Below, in pieces: positions 1 to 7,451 of a DNA stretch of 64,000 nucleotides (position 1 is the first letter of the stretch; each line of letters starts with the position of its first letter). The stretch comes from JBFMDN01 sp040753915 (GTDB taxonomy: Bacteria; Desulfobacterota; Desulfomonilia; Desulfomonilales; Desulfomonilaceae), in the NCBI GenBank assembly GCA_040753915.1, contig JBFMDN010000014.1, positions 1 through 64,000 of the forward strand, given 5' to 3'. A program made the position numbers and the translations under genes. The notes under the pieces were generated by a model. That model saw only the letters and a program-made list of their open reading frames with translations, was not told where the DNA came from and did not search any database.

Positions 1-122
1 CCCAAGATACCGAAAACAACCCTCCCAAGAAACAAACATCCAAATCAAAATGAACCCGCAATCACCCGCGCACTAAACGGGTCAATTAATTAGAGCACAA
101 AAGGGTCAATTCCTGTGAGCGT
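1..122. mobile_element. Possible end of an insertion sequence (partial)
   Basis: The cyclase pseudogene to the right loses family similarity abruptly near 122. From there to the left edge the DNA carries two copies of GGGTCAATT (about 79-87 and 109-117) and no gene. Repeated motifs of this kind occur at the ends of IS21-like elements, so an insertion that cut the cyclase gene is plausible. No transposase is visible inside the window, so the assignment is inference. Confidence 0.25.
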
Positions 123-1316
123 CCAGGATTTCCAGAACTCAGGGCTTACTTCCTCAATTTCTGGGTAACTGAGAGAATAAAGACTTCCTATATAGGGAGC
201 AACATTCTCCCTGATCCCCAGTAGACGTTCCACACCAGATTCGATCTTTTCCCTTATTCTTTCAGAGGGATCGTCCTCCTCGATCCGCCATGCCCGACTC
301 ATATGATCCTTCAATGGAAAGTATGGGATATTCTGAGCCTAAGGATAGGAAATGCCCTTACGCCATCGGATTGCGGACAGGTCAAGAGACGATTTGAATT
401 CTTCAACGAGGCGACTTTTTCCTGTGCCCGCATCCCCACAAATAGCAATCACTGAGCTGGTGCCACCCTTTAGGCGTTCCACCGCTTCCTGCAGTTGGGC
501 CAGCTCCGCCTTTCTACCGATGAGCTCTGCCCTCAGACCGGAAGGCCGATGGACCCTGGCGGGCTCATCCTTGACCGAAATCACCTTGTAGATCGAGATC
601 GGCTCGGCCTTGCCGTTAACTTTCGCTGGTTCCAGGGTCTCGAAGGTGAAATGTCCCTCGGCCCTCCGATAGGTCTCCGGGCCCACGAAGATCTCACGCG
701 CTTTGGCAAGGTCGCTCAACCTCGCTGCTATGTTGATCGCGTCACCGGTGACTCGGTGTGTTCCCTTCTCAACAGCTAAGTCCGCAGTGACCGCAAGCCC
801 GGTGTTGATGCCGCTGTGCATCGAGAGAGGTGCCCCAATCTCGGCCTCATAGTCGGGGTTCATGGCCTCCACCAGTTCGAGAATCTCCCGAGCCGCCTGA
901 ATGGCCCGAACCGGGTCGTCTTCATGGGCCTTGGGCACCCCGAACAGAGCCAACACGCCATCCCCAGCAAACTTCTCTATGAAGCCATCATATTTGCCGA
1001 CAATTGTCCTGACCCCATCGAAAATCCGGTCTGTAATATCCTTGATATCTTCCGGGTCGAGCCGAGAGGTCATCGCAGTATAGCCCGATAGGTCCGAGAA
1101 AAGGGCTGTGACCTGTTTGCGCTCAGCATCGGAAGCGGGTGCCACCTTCTCACCTGGTGCCCTATCGGTTAGTCGTTTCCCGCAGGCAAGACAGAACCTA
1201 CTGCCCAGAGGGTTCGCCTTATTACACTCCGGGCAGTCAAGCTCCAATTTCTCTCCGCAAGCGTTACAGAATTTGGCTACACTTGGCAGGTCAGTCTGTC
1301 ATTTCAGGCATTCCAT
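123..1316 (-). pseudogene. Zinc-ribbon / adenylate cyclase / AAA protein, decayed
   Basis: In one continuous frame this reads as an N-terminal zinc-ribbon pair, a class III nucleotide cyclase domain (FSDLSGYTAM, then KFAGDGVLALFG) and the start of an AAA ATPase with Walker A GDAGTGKS. Members of this family usually exceed 1000 residues and end in TPRs. Two in-frame stops interrupt it. A TGA at 1299-1301 replaces the second Cys of the first CxxC (start codon ATG at 1316). A TAG at 339-341 follows ISYP, and the same frame then resumes with family-like sequence down to about 123, where similarity stops. Translation could restart at 1247 and give a 302-residue cyclase fragment. No selenocysteine-type hairpin follows the TGA. 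I read it as a pseudogene, probably cut by an insertion at its 3' side. Confidence 0.7.
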
Positions 1317-1346
1317 GGTTCCACCCCCGGGAAGAACGAATTGCCA

Positions 1347-1990
1347 CTAAGAGAGCTTATCTAGTTCCTCCTCAGTCTTCCTCACCCATCCGTCAGCGCC
1401 GCATTCTTTGAAGGTTTCGATTGCTTTGGAAAGTTGTTCTCTTGCTTTTGGCAGATCGCCTTTTCGTTTGAAGAGTTCCGCGTAGAGGGTATGACTTTTC
1501 GCTAGCTCCAACCGCCGACCGTGGCAGGCGGCTGTGGCGACTGCCTTCGCAATCCAATCTTCAGCTTTGCACTTGTCCTGATCCCTGTCTCCGCCTTGCA
1601 CATGGAAGTTCGCCTTGAGGATAGCTATGAGCGGATGGTATGCCATGCCCCGACCGTAGGACAGGCACTTGCCTGCCAGGAAGGTAATGTTTTCGTAGGC
1701 CACGGCCTTTCCGAACTCATACAGGAACCTGGACCTACCGGTAGGGGCCTCTGCTGCAATGGGGAATGCCTTACCATTGCCTCGCATCGACTGTTCAAAA
1801 CCATCCAGCATAATTTTGACAGAGACGATTCGAGGAGCCGCCCGCGTGCGTGGCGGCATTCGTCACAAAAAGATCTATCCCCCTCACAGGAATGCCGGCA
1901 AGACGGGCAGACAAACACCAGCTTTGCACCACAATTCTTGCAGAATTTGGCTCGTTCTCTGTTTTCGAAGCTGCAGCCTGCGCATTCCAT
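1347..1990 (-). pseudogene. Second zinc-ribbon/cyclase/AAA/TPR gene remnant with internal deletions
   Basis: It opens at ATG 1990 with two zinc ribbons (MECAGCSFENRE, then CPSCRHSCEG and CDEC). The frame changes near 1860 and the cyclase domain is missing. What follows resembles a degraded AAA P-loop region (APTGRSRFLYEF), a short piece ending near KAEDW, and the C-terminal TPR tail typical of the same family (AKSHTLYAELFKRKGDLPKA). It is therefore the N- and C-terminal ends of a long cyclase/ATPase gene joined by at least two deletions and a frameshift. It sits just upstream of a second decayed copy, suggesting a former tandem pair. No function is expected. Confidence 0.7.
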
Positions 1991-2140
1991 CGTTCCCCCC
2001 CTGGTCGGTAAGAGAAGGAATGGCGGGTTTGAAACGGAGCCGTGAGGTGGAACAACAGGCCGAATGCGGGCGATAGTGAAAGGGCGTTTCAACACATCTT
2101 TTGATGTTTTTATTCTAAGGGAGTGCCCCCAATCTGTCAA

Positions 2141-2554
2141 CGGATTCCGGGTGAAAGGGGATGGGTACGAAAGGGTGCCACGATTTCTTGTCAGAAATGC
2201 TCCTGGCCTCCTTTCTCTCTGTAAATGACGGGGTCGGTGACCGATTTGTTGTGCTTCATACTCACCTATTCAAAGTGTATTGGCACCAGACGTACTTGCA
2301 GCGTACGGCAGCAGGTTCCTGTTCCTTCGCTCGGAAATTGCGTATGCGTTGGATACAGCCGTACTGTTGGCACAGACAGGAGACCTCGGGCACTGAAGTG
2401 GACACTATTCGTCTAGAGGCGGCAGCAGCTCGCAAGCTTTGCTGGTTCGCCTCAGCCAGTCAAGGCGACACACCTGAAGGTTGCCGCGGGGCCCCGGGAG
2501 GCCCTGCGGCAGTAGGGCCATCCTTCACCGCATGACGCTAGGACATTGTTGCCG
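2141..2554. other. Intergenic, no gene seen
   Basis: About 410 bp between the decayed cyclase genes and the CoA ligase gene. Open frames here show no start signals or family resemblance. The only structure I see is the hairpin at 2483-2510. Confidence 0.6.
2483..2510 (-). terminator. Strong GC hairpin downstream of the CoA ligase gene
   Basis: Arms 2483-2493 and 2500-2510 pair over 11 bp with one G-T wobble, around a 6-nt loop. It lies 45 bp past the ligase stop codon in the direction of its transcription. No T-run follows on the minus strand, so it may stabilise the 3' end rather than act as a classical terminator. Confidence 0.4.
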
Positions 2555-4057
2555 CTACCTCAGCTTGAACCTCCGTACCTTGCCAGTGGCGGTCTTCGGA
2601 AGGCTGTCGAGGAAACGGATGCCCCAGGGACGCTTAAATTTGGGGAGTCGGCTCGCAAGGAATTCCATCAATTCCAGAGACATCTGTTGCTCATCCTCGG
2701 ATCCGTCCGATGCATTGAGAACGACGTACGCAAAGGGCTTCACGAGACCTTCCACCTCTCTACCTACAACTGCGCACTCGTTCACCGCGGGATGCTCCAT
2801 GAGGACGTATTCTATCTCCATGGGCGAGACCCAGATGCCGCCAACCTTCAGCATGTCGTCACCTCGCCCTTGGTAGATGAAATGGCCGTTGTCCCTACTG
2901 TACATGTCGCCGGTGCGGAACCACCCGTCCGGGAGCATTTTCTCGCTGTTCTGTTCCGGCCTGTTCCAGTAGCCGGGGGTGAGGCTCTCGCCACGAATTA
3001 TGAGATGCCCCGTCTCGCCTACCGGGACCTCTGTGCCGTCGTCATTTACGATTTTTGCCTCATAGCCCGGTACCACGCTCCCGGACGCTCCTTCCCTTGT
3101 CGATCCGGGTCTATTGGAGATGAAGATATGCAGCGCCTCGGTCGAACCGATACCATCGATAATCTCGAGACCGGTCTTCGCCTTCCATTGCCTGTAGATT
3201 TCCGGTGGAAGAGCTTCTCCCGCGGACAGACACATGCGCAACCCCGGCAACGTAGTCAAATTCATTCTCTTCAAAAGCGAATTGTACATAGTAGGCACGC
3301 CGAAGAACACAGTGGGACGATATGTGACCAAAACCTCGAGCACCTTCTCCGGGGACGGCGGATCTGACAAGAGAATTGCGGATGCTCCGAATCGAAGCGG
3401 AAACGTGAGGCTATTCCCGAGACCGTACGCAAAGAAGAGTCTACTAACCGAGAAGCACACATCATTCTCGGTGATGCCGAGGACATTTTTCCCATATGTC
3501 TCAGCGGTGAACAGCATTGAGCTATGTTTGTGTGGTGTGGGTTTGGGCCGACCTGTACTCCCGGAGCTGTAAAGCCAGAACGCTATATCCTCCGGGTCCG
3601 CCAGAAAGGGATCGGCTTCCGGAGACGCTGCGTTAAGGACTTCCTGGAACCGATGATCGCAAAGGATCTTCGCCCGGAGATGTTCCGTCTCGATCCCCGC
3701 CGCCTTGCTGTCCTCAGTAGTGACGAGGACGCGTGCTTCACTATCGTTCAGGAGGTAATGGTAGTCTTCCTCCTCCAACATGGTGTTCACAGGCACCGGC
3801 CACGCGCCGTATTTCACGCTACCCAAGAACGCGTAGACAAAGAGGGGAGAATCGGGCAGCAGAATCATGACCCGTTCGGTTGGTTTCACCCCCTTGTCTC
3901 TGAGAACATTTGCGAACTTGTTCACATTCGCTGCCGTATCGGCGTAGGTTACCCGTTCTTCTCCCCAGAAAAAGGCCACTTTGTCCCCTCGGTCGCGGCG
4001 GTGGTTTCCAAGGAGCTCATCTGCCACGTTAATCTTTCGTGCACCGGTTCTGGCCAT
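2555..4057 (-). CDS. Benzoate-CoA-ligase-family AMP-forming acyl-CoA ligase
   Basis: A 500-residue cytoplasmic ANL-superfamily enzyme expected to convert an aromatic or cyclic carboxylate, ATP and CoA to the acyl-CoA, AMP and PPi. The fold runs full length. The A3 loop is YSSGSTGRPKPTPHKH, where family members normally have PKG, so a Pro replaces the loop Gly. FFAYGLGN and FFGVPTMYN are typical of the benzoate-CoA ligase branch. The YWNRPEQ and GWFRTGD motifs and the C-terminal catalytic Lys in LPKTATGKVRR are present. ATG 4057 follows an AAAGGAG site at good spacing. A perfect sigma-54 promoter lies 45 bp upstream and a two-component pair lies directly behind it, so regulated use in aromatic-acid degradation is likely. 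The exact substrate cannot be read from sequence. Confidence 0.85.
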   Translation of the reverse strand: MARTGARKINVADELLGNHRRDRGDKVAFFWGEERVTYADTAANVNKFANVLRDKGVKPTERVMILLPDSPLFVYAFLGSVKYGAWPVPVNTMLEEEDYHYLLNDSEARVLVTTEDSKAAGIETEHLRAKILCDHRFQEVLNAASPEADPFLADPEDIAFWLYSSGSTGRPKPTPHKHSSMLFTAETYGKNVLGITENDVCFSVSRLFFAYGLGNSLTFPLRFGASAILLSDPPSPEKVLEVLVTYRPTVFFGVPTMYNSLLKRMNLTTLPGLRMCLSAGEALPPEIYRQWKAKTGLEIIDGIGSTEALHIFISNRPGSTREGASGSVVPGYEAKIVNDDGTEVPVGETGHLIIRGESLTPGYWNRPEQNSEKMLPDGWFRTGDMYSRDNGHFIYQGRGDDMLKVGGIWVSPMEIEYVLMEHPAVNECAVVGREVEGLVKPFAYVVLNASDGSEDEQQMSLELMEFLASRLPKFKRPWGIRFLDSLPKTATGKVRRFKLR

Positions 4058-4101
4058 ACGCTTTCACTCCTTTGATCTAGGTGGGGTCTTTGCTGCGAAG
4101 G

Positions 4102-4117
4102 AGCAAGCGACGTGCCA
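4102..4117 (-). promoter_or_regulatory. Sigma-54 (-24/-12) promoter of the CoA ligase gene
   Basis: On the minus strand the sequence is TGGCAC-GTCGC-TTGCT, matching the TGGCAC-N5-TTGCW consensus at every fixed position. Its -12 end is 45 bp upstream of the ligase ATG. An NtrC-family activator gene lies immediately upstream. Confidence 0.85.
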
Positions 4118-4202
4118 GGAGATACATTCAGACTAAGGCCTGGTAATCATTACAAGATACCGCCACGTATCCCTGGGGATGAGAGCTCCGTGAATAACAC
4201 CA

Positions 4203-4241
4203 GATTCGAAAATCTCAATAGGCCGTTTCGATTTTCGAAAC
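4203..4241. promoter_or_regulatory. Paired inverted-repeat sites, likely activator binding sites
   Basis: GTTTCG-ATTTT-CGAAAC (4225-4241) is a 17-bp palindrome. A related half-palindrome, GATTCGAAAATC, lies at 4203-4214 on the opposite orientation, and the two pair as a 10-bp inverted repeat (4205-4214 with 4230-4239). They lie 90-125 bp upstream of the ligase sigma-54 promoter, where enhancer sites of NtrC-type regulators are found. They could also act as a hairpin ending transcription of the regulator gene, which stops at 4248. Confidence 0.55.
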
Positions 4242-4247
4242 AGGGAG

Positions 4248-5642
4248 TTAAGACCGACTTTCTTTATGTGGTTTAAGGGGAATGTCGTATTTCTTAATTC
4301 TCTTTTTGAGGGTTGGATATGACATGCCTAGGATTTCAGATGCTTTTCCGTAATGCCATTTCGCTGCCTGCAATGCATTCACTATCCGCTCTTTTTCGTG
4401 CACGGACGACGCCTCATCGTGCTCGTCCCTCCATGGAGCCTCACAGTGGCTTTCCGTCCTCCACTCCTCTTCGTCGAACAACCTTGCGATCACCTCGTCC
4501 CGAAGAGAATTGCCTTGAGTGTGCAGAACCGCGCAAGTGAGCAGATTCTCGAGCTGTCTGACGTTGCCGGGCCAATCGTAATTCCCCAATCTGCGGAGGG
4601 CTCGGCCCTCTACCCGATCTACCGTGGTGTTGAGAGCTCGATTGATCTTCTTCAGAAGGTGTTCCACCAGGAGAGGAATGTCCGCCAAGCGTTCTCTCAG
4701 AGGCGGAATCCTTATGGTGGTCACGCTGAGTCTGTAATAGAGGTCTTCCCGAAAGGCGCCGCTCCTCACCATTGCCGAGGCCTGTCTGTTCGTCGAAGCA
4801 ATAACTCTGGCGTCGGAAGAGATTGTCTTTTCACCCCCGACACGCGTGAATTCCCGGTCCTGGAGGAAACGCAGCAGTTTTGCTTGGAGCGAGAGTGGCA
4901 TTTCACAGATTTCGTCGAGCAGTATGGCTCCGCGGCCTGCAATCTCGAACTTGCCCTTCTTGAAGGATGTCGCGCCGGTGAAAGCCCCCTTCTCGTGACC
5001 GAAAAGCTCACTTTCCAGGAGATTTTCAACAATGGCTGAGCAATTGATTGCTATGAACGGTTCGTCTCTGAATGGACTGTGATAATGGATTGCCCGCGCC
5101 ACCAGTTCTTTGCCGGTCCCTGTCTCACCCTCGATCAACACCGTGACACGGTTATTTGACAGGATTCCGATCGTTTTAAAAATTTCTTTCATTTTCTTGG
5201 TTCGGCCGATTATCTCCATGGGCTCGACGTCATAGAGTCTATTAATTTTGAGCCCCTCGGCGCTTTCCCGTGAGCGTGAGAGCTCAATGGCCCTTTGGAT
5301 TGCCGCGTCCAGATCGTTAAGATCAATGGGTTTGCTTATGTACTCGAAGGCGCCGCGCTTGATTGCTTTGATGGTGGTGGCCATGTCGTGAAAAGCGGTG
5401 ACCACTATCACGTAGGGACAGTCGCCCTGCTGCCGTAACGCTTTGAGGAGATCGAGACCATCGGCATCGGGAAGCCTGATGTCCAGGATGATAATTTCCG
5501 GTTTGAAGGAGTCCATCTCTTCTGAGAGGCCTTTGGCATCCATAGCCGACCGGACATCGAAATCCCTCTCCGTGAGGTGCATTTCAAGGATCTCCAGAGC
5601 GGAGGGCTCGTCATCAACGATAAGAATCCTGGTCCTTGGCAC
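4248..5642 (-). CDS. Sigma-54-dependent response regulator, NtrC family
   Basis: A 464-residue transcription activator in three parts. The receiver domain (residues 1-120) has phospho-acceptor Asp54 (ILDIRLPD) and the conserved Lys104. The AAA+ domain has Walker A GETGTGKE at about 172 and an intact GAFTGA sigma-54 contact loop at about 219. A Fis-type helix-turn-helix closes the C-terminus (KASEILGMSYPTLKKRIKKY). The start is a GTG at 5642 preceded by GAGG. It lies just downstream of a sensor kinase gene and upstream of a sigma-54-driven CoA ligase gene, so the kinase-regulator pair probably controls that gene and perhaps the larger operon upstream. The paired palindromes at 4203-4241 are candidate binding sites. 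Confidence 0.92.
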   Translation of the reverse strand: MPRTRILIVDDEPSALEILEMHLTERDFDVRSAMDAKGLSEEMDSFKPEIIILDIRLPDADGLDLLKALRQQGDCPYVIVVTAFHDMATTIKAIKRGAFEYISKPIDLNDLDAAIQRAIELSRSRESAEGLKINRLYDVEPMEIIGRTKKMKEIFKTIGILSNNRVTVLIEGETGTGKELVARAIHYHSPFRDEPFIAINCSAIVENLLESELFGHEKGAFTGATSFKKGKFEIAGRGAILLDEICEMPLSLQAKLLRFLQDREFTRVGGEKTISSDARVIASTNRQASAMVRSGAFREDLYYRLSVTTIRIPPLRERLADIPLLVEHLLKKINRALNTTVDRVEGRALRRLGNYDWPGNVRQLENLLTCAVLHTQGNSLRDEVIARLFDEEEWRTESHCEAPWRDEHDEASSVHEKERIVNALQAAKWHYGKASEILGMSYPTLKKRIKKYDIPLKPHKESRS

Positions 5643-5709
5643 TCTTGCCTTACCTCATGCCCGGACAAGGAATCCGGGCCATCATTTGCGTCCGTTCAGG
5701 TCACGCTCG

Positions 5710-7299
5710 CTACAATTTGTCTTCCCTGGCATCGTTGCGGTAGCCTGAAGTAGCCGGCCTCTCACAGGATACGCCGGCTGACCGCCTCATGAGCGATATG
5801 TCAATGGTCACGCATGTCCCCCCTGCAACTGCAGGACGAAGGACGATCTTTCCGCCATGTGCCTCCACTATCTTTCTTGCGTTTGCAAGGCCGAGACCCG
5901 TTCCTTTCTTCTTCCTACTAAAGAACGGGTCAAATACGAACTGCAGGTCCTCTTCCTCTATGCCTCGGCCATTGTCCGTTATGTCTACCCGTATATGGCC
6001 GTTCACCTCACCGGCCGAAAGGACGACTTCCCCGCCTATCTCCACTGCCTCGATGGAGTTGAGAAGAACATTGATAAAGGCCTGCACCATCTTTTCTCGA
6101 TCAAGATAAGCTGTGGGAATCGCTTCGGCCAGCTCCACACGCACAAGGATGTCTCTTTCGCGGATCTTCGTCTCAAGCACATCGAGGCAGGAATCGATGA
6201 TCTCCTCGATCTGTGTCGGTTCAAAGTCGTACTGCATGGGCTTGGCAAAGTCCAGCATCTCGGTGACGATTCGGTCCACCCTCGCAATCTCTTTGCCGAG
6301 GATCTCGATTCGCCTCTTATCATTCCCGGAAACAGCCGCGCTCTTGAGCAAATCCTGAATGCTCATGCTTGCCGCGGAAAGGGGGTTTCTGATCTCATGG
6401 GCAATGGAAGTGGTAAGCTGGCCGATATGGGCCAGGCTTTCGGCTTCCCGAACCCGCTTCTCTATCTCCGTCCTCTCTGTAATGTCCCGACAGATGCCTA
6501 CAACGGCGTCTTCCCCCTCATAGTGGGCGAAGATTACTTTGTTCTCCGTGGGGAACTTGTCGCCAGCCTTATTGAGCCGCAAATAGACGTATTGATCTTC
6601 GTCACATCGTTTCGCAACGAGCTCGCGGTGAATTTCCATCACCTCCTGCAGGAATTCGGGTGCCACGAGCTCTCTGAAACTGCGGTCGCTCACTTCTGAA
6701 CGCGTGTACCCGTGCATGTCGCAAAACGCCTGGTTGGCAAAGACGATCTTCTCGTTTTTCTGGACAAAGTAGCCGTCACGTATCTCCTCGACGAGCTGAC
6801 GGTATTTGCGTTCGGATTCAGCCAATTGTTTCGTCCTGTGCTGGACAGTAATCTCCAACTCCCGGGCGTGCTCCCTAATTCCTCGCTCGTGGAGCTCTTG
6901 AAATTGGTCGCTGAACTTGTGAATAGTGTAAGCGAGACAGGTGTTCAGGCGCCTCAGGATTGAGAAAGCGTCACTGTGTTCCACTCTTCGTTCCAGAATG
7001 GGGAGCATGACTGTGCGGAAGAGCTCGAACGCATTCTGAACTTCCGAGAGAACGAATCCCGCGGTACCGCGCAGTTTCCCAATTTGTCCTATGACGTGGT
7101 CGAGCTCGGAGAAATCGTCCCTGGTAATTGCCGCGAGGTTCGCTGCGAATGCGGCCGAAATCGTACGGACGAGCTCTCTTCGCGGGCGGGCAGCATAGCG
7201 GGGGCTCACCTCAGTTTGGAGCCTTTGGAGCCACTCTTCGATGATTGCATCGCGCGATTCGATGAGCAGATTTTCGAAATCGGTCCATATTGAATCCAT
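5710..7299 (-). CDS. PAS sensor histidine kinase, soluble
   Basis: The kinase partner of the NtrC-type regulator that follows 67 bp later. No membrane segment is visible, so it should sense a cytoplasmic cue. An alpha-helical N-terminal region (about 150 residues) resembles RsbT co-antagonist/RsbRD N-terminal domains. It is followed by a PAS domain with PAC segment, a HisKA domain with IAHEIRNPLSAA as the phosphorylated His box, and an ATP-binding domain (DNGRGIEEEDL, then KGTGLGLANARKIVEAHGG). The open frame extends back to 7506 inside the neighbouring gene. The ATG at 7299 has AGAAGG at good spacing and gives 529 residues; an ATG at 7365 is an alternative. A strong GGAGGTG site nearby serves an out-of-frame ATG, so the start is not certain. 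Confidence 0.85.
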   Translation of the reverse strand: MDSIWTDFENLLIESRDAIIEEWLQRLQTEVSPRYAARPRRELVRTISAAFAANLAAITRDDFSELDHVIGQIGKLRGTAGFVLSEVQNAFELFRTVMLPILERRVEHSDAFSILRRLNTCLAYTIHKFSDQFQELHERGIREHARELEITVQHRTKQLAESERKYRQLVEEIRDGYFVQKNEKIVFANQAFCDMHGYTRSEVSDRSFRELVAPEFLQEVMEIHRELVAKRCDEDQYVYLRLNKAGDKFPTENKVIFAHYEGEDAVVGICRDITERTEIEKRVREAESLAHIGQLTTSIAHEIRNPLSAASMSIQDLLKSAAVSGNDKRRIEILGKEIARVDRIVTEMLDFAKPMQYDFEPTQIEEIIDSCLDVLETKIRERDILVRVELAEAIPTAYLDREKMVQAFINVLLNSIEAVEIGGEVVLSAGEVNGHIRVDITDNGRGIEEEDLQFVFDPFFSRKKKGTGLGLANARKIVEAHGGKIVLRPAVAGGTCVTIDISLMRRSAGVSCERPATSGYRNDAREDKL

Positions 7300-7451
7300 G
7301 CCTGGCCTTCTGCGGGGCCCGTTGCTGATGAGCCATGTTCTCACCTCCGAGTATACCGTATCCATTTTGTGTGAATCAAACGCAATTCCCCTCCTCGGAA
7401 ACTGACAAAAGCCAGTAGGCGCGACTGAGCACGGTATCGGTTGAGGAATTA

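Noticed and set aside
1299..1301. In-frame TGA replacing a zinc-ribbon Cys as a third selenocysteine site
   Set aside because: No GGU-loop hairpin follows at the expected distance, and the same gene carries a TAG at 339 and a truncated 3' part, so decay is the simpler reading.
2275..2310. TGGCAC and TTGCA as a sigma-54 promoter
   Set aside because: The boxes are 9 bp apart instead of 5, so the GG-N10-GC spacing is wrong.
2161..2535. Open frame of 124 codons
   Set aside because: There is no ribosome site, no hydrophobic or domain pattern, and it overlaps a strong hairpin.
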